Source: Pontederia crassipes
Lineage: Eukaryota; Streptophyta; Magnoliopsida; Commelinales; Pontederiaceae
DNA length: 64,000 bases
NCBI GenBank assembly: GCA_030549335.1
Contig: JAUKPH010000017.1
Coordinates: 5,479,501-5,543,500 of the forward strand
Direction of reading: 5' to 3'
Shown: positions 45,084-57,500 of the stretch, one piece after another
Position numbering within the stretch: the stretch's first letter is position 1
Layout of the letters: each line of letters opens with the position of its first letter
Notes under the pieces: generated by a model
What the model saw: the letters and a program-made list of their open reading frames with translations, nothing else
Database searches by the model: none
What the model was told of the DNA's origin: nothing
Translations under genes and position numbers: made by a program

Positions 45084-46604
45084 TGTTTTATTGTTATCGT
45101 TTGGACATGATTGCTTCTAAAACAAAGTCCGCTGACCAGATGTCTTTTAGTTGTTTCAAATTTAACTTATATATATATATATATAAGAATAAAAAAAACT
45201 ATATGATTAAAAGATAGTTATATATATTACTTATGACTATGGTTTTCGTTTACCTTGATTAGTTTTGAGAGCATGTTGCAGTCAATGGGTTGGCCATCAG
45301 AGACAACCTCCATGACCTCCTGACGCAGGGCCGTCTGCCACTCCGGGTGCAGCGCCAGCATCAGCAGCGTCCAGGAGATAGAGAGCGCCATAGTCTCGTA
45401 CCCGCCGAAGAAGAAGGTCTTGCACTGGTCCACTAGCTCCTCGACCGTCAGCTTCTTCTCGAACTTGGCGTTCTCTGTAATGAGGAGCTGGAGGAGGTCG
45501 TGCCTCGCTCCGCGGCCGCCGGCGGGCGCCGTCGCCTCCGGGTTCATCCTGGAAGTGACGGTCTCCAGGAGCAGGGCGTCGATCTCCTTGCCGAGCTTCC
45601 AGCCGTCGTAGGATCGCTTCGTGTTCAGGAGGGTGCTGAAGGGGACACCGGCGAAGGGGTTGATGCTCTTGAACAGAAGGGCCTGGAGGGCCTGGAGCTT
45701 CTCCATGACCTTCTTGCCGGCCTCGTCCTTGATTCCGAAGCTCGTCTTGGCGATGATTTCCGCTGCGTTCTTGGTGACGTCCTTCGTCACGTCTATTTCG
45801 AATTGGCCGCCGGCTGCGGCGTCCAGTTGCATGCTCCACTGGTTCACCATCCTACGGCTAGATTCCTCCATTTGCCCTACCATGCTCTGCATGCACGTAT
45901 GCAAAGTTCATAAAATTACGTAAGTTGATATCAAGTTGTCGTTGTTGTGTGTGTGTGTTAAAATAAAGGTACCGATGCACGTACGTTTAGATTGGACATG
46001 TTAATAATCGCGGGTGCAATGATGTGCCTCTGACGTGCCCAGTCGTCGCCTTCGATGGAGACGAGGCCACGTCCGAACATTGGCTTGCTCTCGTGCTTGA
46101 ACACGTTGGGTTTACCCCATTTCTTGCCGAGGACACCTGAGGTCACCTTCCTGAGAAACTCAGGATCTCCGGGGTACAGGAAGGGCTCCGTCCCAAGCCA
46201 GTAGACGAAAACTTTGCCTGCATGTTTATATGTATGTAAACGTCACACCGACGAACAGACGAACTTTCCAATATACAATGTTGCATGCGATTATATAACT
46301 GCATGCATGCATGATGCACGTCGACTAGTTTACCGTAGGTCCTCTTCCACTGCGCGAAGTAAGGAAGCACAAAGGAGTGGATGTCGTGGGTGATGCCAGG
46401 CAAGGTCGAGGGAGAGACCGCAGCAATGCTCGCGGCCATGTCCTTCAAGTTCCCCAGGGGGAATGCCGGGGGAGGGCCGGCGAACCCGTTCTTCCTGAGC
46501 TTTCTCAGCATGCGATCGGGCGAGAGCCAGAACAGGGAGACGCCCTTCAACAGCAGGAGGAGAACGAGCCCTCCCGCCACCAAACCCATGACCAAGTTCT
46601 GCAT
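44466..46604 (-). CDS. Cytochrome P450, CYP72 clan, CYP715-like
   Basis: Four exons on the minus strand: 46604-46334, 46217-45985, 45886-45254 and 44912-44466. All junctions are GT-AG and the whole reads as 527 residues without a break. An N-terminal hydrophobic anchor (LVAGGLVLLLLLKG) targets the ER membrane, followed by a proline hinge (GPPPAFPLGN). Visible P450 motifs are WARQR (C-helix), GGYETM (I-helix oxygen-binding, with the conserved acidic residue and first Thr; the next residue is Met where Thr/Ser is usual), EVMR (K-helix ExxR), FRPERW and the heme loop FGFGQRMCVG with its Cys. Sequence resembles CYP715, whose Arabidopsis member acts in flower maturation; the substrate is not known. 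An in-frame ATG at 46634 would add 10 residues. Exons are GC-rich, unlike the surroundings. Confidence 0.88.
44913..45253 (-). other. P450 intron 3 with palindromic microsatellite
   Basis: Phase-0 intron. It contains (taa)n joined to (tta)n at 45005-45083 and a TA-repeat at about 45170-45185. Confidence 0.8.
45005..45083. repeat. (AAT)n-(ATT)n microsatellite
   Basis: About nine aat units followed by about sixteen att units. The two halves are reverse complements, so the array can fold back on itself. Confidence 0.95.
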
Positions 46605-46680
46605 GGAAGCTACAATGGAGGAGGAGGAGTACATTATTACGTGTATGATCACTGTTGACGATCGAGCACTGCGGCCTCCC

Positions 46681-46687
46681 TTTTATA
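46681..46687 (-). promoter_or_regulatory. P450 TATA box
   Basis: On the minus strand gctataaaagggagg lies about 50 bp upstream of the 46634 ATG and 77 bp upstream of the 46604 ATG. It predicts a start site near 46650, leaving a short leader that fits either ATG. Confidence 0.75.
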
Positions 46688-46984
46688 GCACAGCGCATGC
46701 CTGTGCGTCCTGCAAGTCAAAGAACGCGTGCGTTGGGTTGCGCAGTAGCAGATCATCGATACCAAAATTTTCAAACGCTGAGGCCACGCCGTCGAGTGGA
46801 TGAATTTACAGGTCAAATTTGATAAGCAACATATATATATACACATGATGTACGTATAAATGTATAATTAAAGTGAACTCGTATATTCTTATTTATACGG
46901 TCGAACAACGCCCGGTCAACAACTCAACGTGGACAGCGAACAACGTATTAATTGGAACGTTGTGACAAAGGGCTGTTACGAAGG
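46688..46984 (-). promoter_or_regulatory. P450 upstream region
   Basis: About 300 bp between the TATA box and the hAT MITE. No specific element is claimed; any promoter is short unless it extends through the MITE. Confidence 0.35.
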
Positions 46985-46992
46985 GTTGATAG

Positions 46993-47572
46993 CAACAAGA
47001 CCCAACCTGATCATCGATTCGGATTATTTAACGGGTCAGGTCGAATCAATTAGACCGAGTCGAACCGAATAGTCGGACCGGATAATATAAATTAATAAAG
47101 AATAAAATAAGTTCAAGTATCTATTAGAATATTATTAATATGTAAGATATTATTTAGCAAAAATATAGTATAATATAATAAAATAATTCAGATTAATAGT
47201 ATAATAAAGTAAGCATAAATTAAATCATCAATTGAATATTTTCTAAATAAAAATCTTGTGAGTAATTATAAAAAAATAAAGATATTAATGAAATTTTATA
47301 TATGTGATAAAGAAGAATATTGAAATATAAATTTCAAGTATATATATATGATATTCTAAATTTTTTTAATAATTTTTACATATTTTAATTTTTTATATTT
47401 TTCAATTTGACCCGACCGGGTCGGTCAAACCCACCGGGTCGGTCAGTTGAACCCGGGTTTGACCGAGTCAAAGCGGGTCAACTCCGCGGCCGAATTTTGG
47501 ACAACCCGCAGGCCGTTTTAGTGCTCGGACACCGGTCCGACCGGCCGGGCCGGTCCAGGTCTTACAACATTG
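46993..47572. mobile_element. hAT-type MITE (580 bp)
   Basis: Flanked by a perfect 8-bp duplication gttgatag (46985-46992 and 47573-47580). The left end reads CAACAAGACCCAACC and the reverse complement of the right end CAATGTTGTAAGACC, similar but imperfect inverted repeats. Subterminal ccggtcc/gggtc strings and an AT-rich core resemble the 1 kb hAT element at 4742-5758. Non-coding. It is inserted at the left edge of the FAR1-like pseudogene. Confidence 0.85.
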
Positions 47573-47579
47573 GTTGATA

Positions 47580-48548
47580 GATGAGAATAATAACGAAGAT
47601 GTGATAGTTGACAATAATAATGAAGGGTTGACATTTGAGAATCATAGTGAAGTCATTAAACTTTTTATTGGTATGATATTCGATACAGATGATGCTGCAT
47701 ACACTTGTTATAATTTATATGCCAAGTCAATTAGATTTTCTGTGCAGAATCATTATTCTCATAAGTCACCAAAAATCAAGAAAGTTATGTCTCACATGCT
47801 TGTTTGTTCTAAGCAAGGGCATGAGAATCTCAATATAAAATGATTTATAGAAAAAGAAGTCAAACGAAGGCGAGATATTAGAGAGGGTTGCCATGCACAT
47901 TTATTTGTTAGTGCTACATCTACTGGCAAGTGGAAAGTGAAAAAATTTGAAGAACATACACATCCCTTGGCTACTCCATCAAATGTAGCTAGAATGCGGT
48001 CACATTATAACAAATTGTCATATGCTTCAAAGGTGCTAATTCCAATGTCACGTGAATGTGGAATTGCACCATCAAAAATAGCTAATGTTATGAAGTATTT
48101 TGGTGAGTCATTCGCTACATCTCAAAATTGCATAGATCACTTAGTAGCAACAAGATAAAACAATGTTGGCCAAGAATGCATAAGCGTAATAGCTTATTTT
48201 CAAAAGAAGGAAACTAAGGATGAAGGCTTCTTTTTTAGATGGGAATTAGACAAGAATAAAAATGCAAGAAGCGTCTTTTGAGCTGATGGTAGGTCGAGAG
48301 ATAATTATATGACTTTTGGGGATATTGTAATTTTTGACACAACGTATTGGACCAACAATTTATCAATGTCTTTTGCGCCTTTCACCGGAGTGAATCATCA
48401 TAGGCAATCGATTTTGTTTGGGTGTGCCTTGCTTGCAGATGAAATTGAAAGCATATTTACTTGGCTCTTTGAAACATGGCTTGAATGCATGTACAACAAG
48501 CATCCTAAATGTATTATAATGGTCGAAGAAAGAGTTGATGATCATTAG
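47580..48548 (+). pseudogene. FAR1/FHY3-like or Jittery-type MULE transposase fragment
   Basis: One plus-strand frame runs through 47580-48548. First comes a FAR1-type DNA-binding region (DAAYTCYNLYAKSIRFSV, then GCHAHLFV and FEEHTHPLATP), then the MULE transposase core (FGDIVIFDTTYWTNNLSM, FAPFTGVNHHRQSILFGCAL, SIFTWLFETWLECM). The first catalytic Asp is in DTTY. Three stops interrupt the frame (near 47841, 48156 and 48280), and it ends inside the transposase core, where ITDQ is expected but IMVEE is read. It lacks the SWIM finger. Whether it came from a domesticated FAR1 gene or from a Mutator-like element cannot be told. Confidence 0.8.
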
Positions 48549-48658
48549 TATGCTTTTGAAAATGTTGCTTTATATATACATATATTTATAAACATATATA
48601 TATATAATATTTGTCATTGAATCTAGGAATCACATATTTGAACTCTACAATATCGTTA

Positions 48659-49550
48659 GGGTGCCTCATCAAATTCTTAATGTCACTTCAAACTCATCAT
48701 TTAACCCTACATTTTATCTTACTTTATTGATTAGTCTTTCCTTTTGAGTCTACTCCATTTCCACCCAAGTTTGTCTATTTAATCATCTCACATTCATTAT
48801 CTCTTTATTCTCTATCATGATCCTATTGGTTATTTGGTTAATAATATAAATTAAATTATTGGACAAATATATTAATTTGATTAATATGAAAATTACAATA
48901 AAATTAGATATAAAATTACAAATATATAAAATAAAGTGAAAATAAGAAGATCGAACATAAATTAGAAAGTTTATTTTTACAATAATTAAGTTTCTGAATA
49001 GGATCCAATGCTTTCTCATTTTTTGTTAAGAAAATAATAATATATTTTTCAAAGCAATTGGTTGTTCAAACAATTACTTGAAGTTAAAAAAATATTTTAT
49101 CAAGACATCACTAATTAATTAATGAGAGGTTTGGCATCAATTTGATAATTAGTATTTTCTTAACAAAATTGAAAAAAAGCAACCAACACTTAGTAATTAT
49201 TCAGAGAAATAATTATTTTAAAAATATTTTTTCCTAATATTTTTCACTCTTTCTATTTCCACTTTATTTTATATATTCATAAACTAATTTTATATGTTCA
49301 ATCTTATTGTAATATATATTTATATATATATATATATTAAATTAATATATTTGTTCAATAATTCAAATTATACTATTAACAAGATAACTAATTAATTACA
49401 TATGAACCACTAGCATGAAGAGAGAGATGATAGATATTTAATGGGTGTGAAATTCAAAGGCAGAGAGAGAATAACAAATAAAGTAAAATTAAAAGAAGGG
49501 AAAAATCGTGAGTTTGGAATGACATTAAGTTTTCAGTAACCAGGCACTCC
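48659..49550. repeat. Long fold-back (MITE-like) element
   Basis: The left half (gggtgcctcatc at 48659 onward) and the reverse complement of the right half (ggagtgcctggtt from 49550 inward) align in order over several hundred bases: cttaatgtca, tttatcttactttatt, the tatataaaataaagtg block, and ttttgttaagaaaat near the centre. Arms are about 300-440 bp with a short middle, so most of the element is an imperfect hairpin. AT-rich and non-coding. No clear target duplication, so the transposon superfamily is open. Confidence 0.7.
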
Positions 49551-49666
49551 ATGATTATATGTAATGCACTCTACAACATTAAACTAAATGGAAGTGTTAT
49601 AGTCTTCTTAGAACTTTTCAAAATCCCATGATTAGCTATGTTATTGTTGCATGATTATGTGAAGGC
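49551..49666. other. Junction spacer
   Basis: Short AT-rich stretch between the fold-back element and the truncated LTR. Nothing recognised. Confidence 0.4.
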
Positions 49667-50574
49667 AAAAAAAAAAAAAGGGTTGGTCATGAAAGAAAAA
49701 ACAAAGAGAAAGAGGATTAAAAGAGGGCGTAATAAGTCTTTTCGCCCATGGGAAAAAAAAGACGTGCGTGCAGAGAGAGAGAGAAATGCACACGAAAAAA
49801 GTAATTTTTATTCGTTTATGATTTTTCTCGATAAGAAAATTCATTTATTAAATTTCTCGACTAGGAAAAAAAATAGAATATATAGAAAAAAAATTGAAAG
49901 TAATTGCTACTCAATATTCGGCATGGTGCAACCAACTAACAATCGAAAATAGAGTTAATTTTTCAACTAACTTGAGGTACGTAGAGAGATCCACATGTCG
50001 TCGATTTTTCATCACATGGACCCTAGGACTCTTTTCCATTATATATTATTTGCATCAATTGAATATCAAATGACACAGACATGATTGTAAAAAATTGTGT
50101 GACGCTGACACAATCCGACTCGAGATCTGTTTGACACAGTCTGAATTTCATTTAACACGGGCTGGGTAATGAAAGTTGCGGATCGAATTCTGGAATAGAA
50201 AATATATTTTTATGAATTGATTTATAGCTTATTTGAATAGTTAAATTTGTTAATAATCACCGATAATTTGATTAACCTCCCTGATTTTAGTATCATCATA
50301 TCTGATCAGATTATCATTATATTGATTATTATTATCATTACACCCAATCATGATATTGATTATGCTATTGATCCATTGACTTTACTATTGATTGATCATG
50401 ATTAAATTATTATCATATCCGATCTATCGCCATTCTATCTTATCATACCATTGATTAATAGTGATTTTCTAATTGAGTTATGTTTAACCTAAGATAATTG
50501 TTAAAGATAGACATTTTAGGTAATTGAGATAAAAGTTGAAAATATATTGGGCCCATGTCTACTGATTGCCACTA

Positions 50575-50826
50575 TGACTGATTGGGCCTTCGGGCTAACA
50601 TTGCACCTTCGGGTTGATAAGACATTCGAACTATTATTGCATCTTCGGGTTGATAGGACCTTTGGACTAACTGCACCTTCGGACTGATAGGGCATTCGGG
50701 CTAATATTGCGCCTTCGGACTGATTGGGCCTTTGGACTAATATTGCACCTTCGGGTTGATAGGGCCTTCGGGCTAATTACACCTTTGGATTAATAGGACC
50801 TTCGGACTAATTGCGCCTTCGGGCTG
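50575..50826 (+). repeat. ccttcggg minisatellite in LTR (copy 2 left)
   Basis: About a dozen units of the same type as at 35627-35868. Confidence 0.8.
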
Positions 50827-51039
50827 ATGGATAATTGAATTGAATTCGGCAAACTAGCATAAAAACTATGACTGTCCTGGTTGTGATCATTCGTCCCCCA
50901 TCATAGTCGAATTTATTGCTTGAAGTGGTATGGTGTCCCCTAATAATAGAGAGCTCACATATTGTGTCCGAAATGGTTGATCGTAACTTCAAAGATTAAA
51001 TTGATAATCAAATTGAATTGAATTGATAGTAAAATTGGA

Positions 51040-51886
51040 CAGTCAACGTCATGTATTACCCCTACGAAAAGGAGAAGAAAGAGGCGTGTCTCAGTTTGAT
51101 GCACGTTCTAGTGCCATCAACGTCTCGAAGGGTTCCTCATTGATTGCTCGACTTTATGCGGACATTGAGTTAAACGGGCAAGTCTTCAACGCTCTTATTG
51201 ACACGGGAGCATCAGAGTTATTCGTGTCAGAAGTGACCGCTAAGAAGCTAAAGCTACCACTAAAGAAGACTAATGTCACATTTAAAACGGTGAACGCAAA
51301 GTCTATCTCGACCACAGGAATTTCTCCTATAGTGAAGATTCGCATCGGCAAGTGATCGGGGAGCTTCGACGTAATGGTGGCACCATTGGATGACTACGAA
51401 GTGGTGGCGAGTATCTTTTTTCTCCGGCACATTATTGCATGTGTCATCCCGCTTATCAATTCGATGATCATCTTCGACCCCAAGGGATCTTACGACATTC
51501 CCGTGAGGTCAAGAGGAAATCTCAAACAAAAGACCCTCTCTATCATGTAAGTAGCGAAGGGGTTGCGCAAACAGAAGCACACCTTCTTGGCGATTGCCAT
51601 CTTGGAAGATTCGGGGCCCTCCACTCCAACATCTCCCAAAGTTCTTAAAATTCTTGAGGACTTTGTGGGCGTCATGCACTTGGAGCTCCCAAAGCGGTTG
51701 CCTTCGAAGCGTGAAGTGGACCATGTCATCGACTTTGTCTTAGGATCAAAAGCCTCACATGGAATCCCTTATCGGCTAGCCCCTCCAGAACTCGCAGAAC
51801 TCAGTAAGCAACTCATCGAACTATTGAATGCATGATATGTTCGGCCCTCGAAGTCTTCATATGGGGCCTCGGTTCTCTTCCAAAAA
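51040..51886 (+). mobile_element. Fragment of a different gypsy chromovirus inside the LTR
   Basis: Plus-strand pieces encode an aspartic protease (NALIDTGASELFVSE, D-T-G-A active site) and the start of RT (ASHGIPYRLAPPELAELSKQ, then RPSKSSYGA), typical of CRM/Reina/Galadriel-type chromoviruses and unlike the gag-only host. It has no LTRs. It is flanked by a perfect 40-bp direct repeat (51000-51039 and 51887-51926) made of LTR sequence. The fragment is a fossil. Confidence 0.8.
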
Positions 51887-52725
51887 ATTGATAATCAAAT
51901 TGAATTGAATTGATAGTAAAATTGGATTAAATTGATAATCAAATTGAATTGAATTGATGGTAAAATTGTTAATTGAATTGCACCTTAATAATTGATGGAC
52001 AATTGATTTCGCTCTAATGATTAATAGACTATCGATTTCGCCCTTGTAGCTGATGGATAATTAAATCATACCTTTATGGTTGATGGATAATAAATTATGA
52101 CTTTTGTGTCTGATAGATAAATCGATGGATTGTTAATAGAATTGAACTGATAATTATTATTGTGGCTTTCATCGACCTATGGCTAATTGATAATTGATTT
52201 AAGATAATTGAAATGACTTGAATTGGATGTTGGTCATTAATAATTGATTATATGAATAATTATTATGATTGGTAAAATTATTTATGATTTATTGATTGTC
52301 GTTGAATGTTATCTATTCTTACCAATTATATATTATTATGGATAATTGTTTATGGGTAATATTGATATTGATATTGACCACGGTTCACATAGATATTATG
52401 GGTGACCCTATGTACTGAATTATCTTATTGGGCTTTGCCCTTGTATTTGAATTCATACAAGTGATGGTGATGATGATGGTAAGATGGTTGATGGTACATG
52501 GATATATGGTCCATTATTGTATAAACATGGGCCTTAACCTATAGGTTATTGGATATGGTATAAATAGCTTTCTCATATTGTAATATAATATTATAAATTA
52601 TTGTATTTAAGTCTTCCGCTTATGTAAGTTAGTGTGTTGACTGGTCAAAGTCAATGTATAGAATCGAGTGACGTCGCCGAGATAGCCTTCTGGGCAGGCA
52701 AAAGAAAAAATCTCGGAGCGTTACA

Positions 52726-54527
52726 AAGGTATTAGAGCCTAACGAGAGTCACTTCTTAACTGTCTCTAATAGAATAGAATCCTTGTACACACGTCATGAG
52801 CAACTACCGTGCCATCAAGAAAGGGTCAAGTAAGTTGTTTGAACCATGATTAACTTGAATAGTTTATAAATGCAATATGAAATATGGAGTTTTACAAGGC
52901 TATGGATAGAGTAAGGGATGACATAGATCCTTAGACGATGGAAATAGAATTGTTTCATTAAAAGTATAAGACAACGCCTAAGGAGGTTATTTCGAAAGGA
53001 ATAACCCAAGTTTTAAAGAGGGTATTTTAAAATAGAATAACCAAAACCCTAAGGAGGTTATCCCCATATGAGATGGTATTATGATAGAATAAGTTGTTGA
53101 TAGAACATTCGTGATGATTTATGTTTTATGGATAGAGATGGAATCAAGGATGAGCTTTTCGCACAACATCCCATGAGCACCCCGAAGTGGATTTCAGCAG
53201 GCCCAAGGTCCTCAAGTCAATGAACAAGTCCTGACTCCGAAATCGAATAGACATAATGTACAAGACCCTCTCATAAATGGGGTACGAGCCAACGGGCAGT
53301 AGGAGGAGCAGCTGAGGCAGGGATAACCACTACATGAATCTCACTCAGCCCACACTGAGTATTGCCAGCCCAAGAACTTCGACTTACCACCTCACCATGA
53401 TCGAAGGGATACAATAAAAAGATTCTTCAAGCTACAACCCCCTCAATTCGATGGGAAGGGAGATTTTGAAGATGCCGAGAGATGGATCGAAGAGATTGAT
53501 CAAATTTTTCTAGAGATGGATTGCGGTGAGGACCGCAAGATGATTTATGCAACAAGAAAGTTGACTGCTAGAGTAAGAGATTGGTGGAAAACCATCAATG
53601 CCACCATTTTCTCCGGACAAGACCTGATTTCCTGGGAAGAATTCAAGAAAGTTTTTGAAAATGGGTATATATTAGCCTATGAGAGAGGCAGAAGAAGTAC
53701 CTGACACTCCAGCAAGGCTCGATGACCACCAAGCAATATCTGACAAAATTTTTGAACCTGGAGAAGTACTCAACATTGCAGCAATCAGAACTAGATCGGG
53801 TGAAACGCTGTGTGGATGATCTTAAGCCCAGTCTCCGAGAATGAGTGAAAGGAGGAAACTGTCAGACCCTCCAATTTGCTAAATAGTTTGTCGTCTATCT
53901 GGAAGATGACGATAAAGCAAGTGACAAGAAGCAGAATCAAGCATCTGCTGACCAACATAGAAATCGGCAAGAAAAGAAATATAGATCTCCTGACAAGAAA
54001 GACTACCGTAATGATCGTCGAGGAGATGATCAAGGCAAAAGAGGAAATGATTTGGAGCCCAATAGATAGAAAAAGAAAGAAAGGCTACCTTGTCCCTACT
54101 ATCAAAGGTACCATGTGAGAAAATGTTATCGCAAAACAAGAGCATGTCTCAATTGCGGAAAGCAAGGACATTTTGCTCGTAATTGTTTGGAACCGAAAAG
54201 GAATGAACAAAATCAAGGAAGGAACGAAGTATCAAGTACATCGCTACCAAAACGTGCATACAATATAGAAATAGATATTGAGCAACGCGTGGATGAGGAA
54301 GATTAAGGTGGAATTATAAAATGAATCATAGACATCTGGAATAAAGAATAAAACGATAATAGGATAATCAATTTCTTTCATTTGGATAAGTTAGTAAAAC
54401 AAAAAAATGCAAGAACATTGATAGCGAATGTGGATGTTCTTTTAATAAGCTTATTGATCGGATATTGGATTCGTCAAATTCTCTTTCGTAAAATTTGAGG
54501 ACGAATTTATTTTTAAGGAGATTATTA
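52726..54527 (+). CDS. Gag-only internal region, copy 2 (fossil)
   Basis: After a primer site (aaggtattagagcct) come gypsy gag pieces (IFLEMDCGEDRKMIYATRK and DWWKTINATIFSGQD at about 53500-53640) and a CCHC knuckle (CLNCGKQGHFARNC) at about 54145-54190. A purine-rich stretch near 54510 precedes the right LTR. There is no protease, RT or integrase. Broken in a few places. Confidence 0.75.
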
Positions 54528-57500
54528 TGTAACACCCCGCGATTCTATTAAGGGTAATATAATAATTTCATAATTCAAATAGAGTGTTTGATGGATTGAA
54601 AGAAAATTTAAATCTCATTGGGAGTAGAAATCATAATTATATTAAAATCAGGAATTTCAATTTAATTTTAAGTTTAAAAGAATGGTTAATGAATATAGAA
54701 CTCTCAAATAAGATAGAATTAAAAGTAATGGCATGGAAATATTTTAGTCATTAAAATAATATTTATTATTATTTGAATTAAAAATTTAGATGATAAAATA
54801 TTATGAAATTAAATAATTCTAAAAAAATAAAGAAAAATTTGGATAGGAGTTTGATTAGTGATGTGATTATTTAATTAATTTCAAAATTTATTTATTCAAT
54901 TATTAAAATATATATGAATTGGTTAAAAAATTAAATAGATAATTTAAATCTAAGTGAAATTAGATATTATAATTAGAGTGTAATTAAGAATTTTAAAACT
55001 CTATAAATAGTGAGGTTAGGTTCGGCCATCTCGGGAGAGTTGGTGCATGGCTTGTAGGCGAAAAAAAGGACATTCTCGACGATAATAAGGTAGGCAGGCG
55101 GATTAATGCTTTCGCCATCGATAAAATTTGTTGATTTCACAATTGTCAACAATTGTTCTCGACTGCAACGATGATGACGTGAGGAATTGGTTTGGTTGGC
55201 CATGAGTCCATGACATAGGTGAAGAGAGAAAACAAAGAAAAGGGTGGAACATGACATAGGTGAAGAGAGAAAACAAAGAAAAGGGTGGAATTCGAGAAGG
55301 GAGAAAGGAAATAAATTTCAGCCGCATCTTGTCGAGCAAATAGAGAGAGAAGGTTATTGGGAGGAGAGAGAAAAAAAAGAGGGGAAAGTAAAGCGTGTGG
55401 TACAAGAAAAAAAAAGAAGCTTACGGCCACAAGAGAAAGAGAATATATTTGGAGAGAAAAAAAGGAGTTCACGCCCGAAAAAAATAGAGAGAGAAAGCAG
55501 TAAACGTTGGAGCGAGAGGAGTAGGGAAATACACGTGCAGGTTGATTGGAGAGAGAAAAGTTTGATAGAGGAATTGAAAAAAAAAATGAAGATGCGATGG
55601 GTGGAGGTAAAAAAAAAAGGGATGGTCGTGAGAGAAAAAAATAGAGAGTAACGGGATTAAAAGAGGGCGTAATACGTCTTTTCGCCCGTGAAAAAAAGGA
55701 CATGCGTGCAGAGAGAGAAATGCACACGAAGAAAAAAATAATTTTTATTCGTTTATGATTTTTTTGATAAAAAAATTCATTTATTAAATTTTTCGATCAA
55801 AGAAAAAATAGAATATATATAGGAAAAAGATTAAAAGTAATTGTCGCTCAAAATTCGGTATTAATGCAAGACAATCGGTTAATTTTTCAACTGACTTGAG
55901 GTACGTAGGAGGATCTCATGTCGTCGATTTTTCATGATTATTATTTGCATCGATTGAAACATAGACATGATTGTAAAAAATTATGCCGAAAGCACAATTC
56001 TTGACGCCGACAGAATTCGACTCGAGATCTGTTTGACATAGTCCGAGTTTTATTTAACACGGCCCGAGTTGACTATTGCGGATCGAATACTGAAATAAAA
56101 AATATATTTTTATGAATTGATTTATAGTTTATTTAAATAGTTAAAATTGTTAATCTATCACCGATCATTTGATTAACATCCATGATTTTAGTTTGATCAT
56201 GTCCTATCAACCCGAAAGTGCAATATTAGCCCGAAGGCCCTATCAATATTAAAGTGCAATGTTAGCTCGAATGTCCAATCAGTCCTAGTAGCAATATGTA
56301 GAAGTGGGTCCAATACATTTTTAACTTTTATCTCAATTACCTAAGATGTATACCTTTAATAATTATCTTAATTTAAACATAACCCAATTAGCCAAGCACT
56401 ATTAATCAATGGTATGATAAGATAGGATGAACCGGATACGATAATAATTTGATCATGATCAATCAATAATAAAGTCAATGGATCAATATCATGATTGGGT
56501 GTAATGACTATAATAATCAATACAATGACAATCTCATCAGGGGCTAACTGCGCTTTCGGACTGATAGGGCCTTCGGACTGATTGGGCTAATATTGCGGTT
56601 TCGGATTGATTGGACCTTCGGGATATTGCACCTTCGGATTGATAGGGCCTTCGGACTAATTGCGCCTTCAGACTGATGGATAATTGAATTGAATTGGGCA
56701 AATAGCATAAAAATGATTGTCCTCTGTGTGGTCCTTCGTCCCCTAACATATTCGAACTTATTGATTAAAGTGGCATGATGTTCCCTACTAATAAAGAGCT
56801 CTCGTATTGCGCTCGAAATGGTTGATCATAACTCCAAAGATCAAATTGATAATCGAATTGAATTGAATTGATAGTAAAATTGTTAATTGAATTGCATCAT
56901 AGTGACTGATGGACAATTGATTTCCCTCTAGTGGTTGATAGACTACCGATTTCACCATTGTGACTGATGGATAATTGAATCGCGCCTTTATGGTTGATGG
57001 ATAATAAATTATGACTTTTGCGTCTGATAGATAAATTGATAGATTATTAATAGAATTAAATTGATAATTATTATTATGGCCTTCACCAACCTATGGACAA
57101 TTGGTAATTAATTTAAGATAATTGAATCGACTTGAATTGAATGTTGGTCATCAATTATTGATGATATGAATAATTACTATGATTGGTTGATTTATTGATT
57201 ATCGATGAATGTTATCTATTCTGACCAATTATATATTGTTATGGATAATTGTTTATGGGTAATATTGATATTGATATTGACCATGATTCACATAGATATT
57301 ATGGGTGATCCTATGTATTGAGTTATCTCATTGAGCTTTACTCTTGTATTTAGATCGATACAGGTGATGATGAGACGGTTGGTAGCTCCTCAAACGGGTG
57401 ACATGCACATGGATATATGGTCCATTATTGTATAGACGTGGGTCCTAACGCATAGGTTATTGAATATGGTATAAATAGCTTTCACATATTATAATAGAAT

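Larger units (their letters stand above)
49667..52725 (+). repeat. Left LTR remnant of gag-only copy 2
   Basis: Begins in the purine-rich part of the LTR, equivalent to about 39870 in copy 1, and ends GGAGCGTTACA. It includes a ccttcggg minisatellite (50575-50826) and the pol-fragment insertion (51040-51886). Confidence 0.85.

Noticed and set aside
44433-45923. Plus-strand and alternative minus-strand frames over the P450 exons
   Set aside because: Shadows of GC-rich coding exons; only the called frame carries the P450 motifs.
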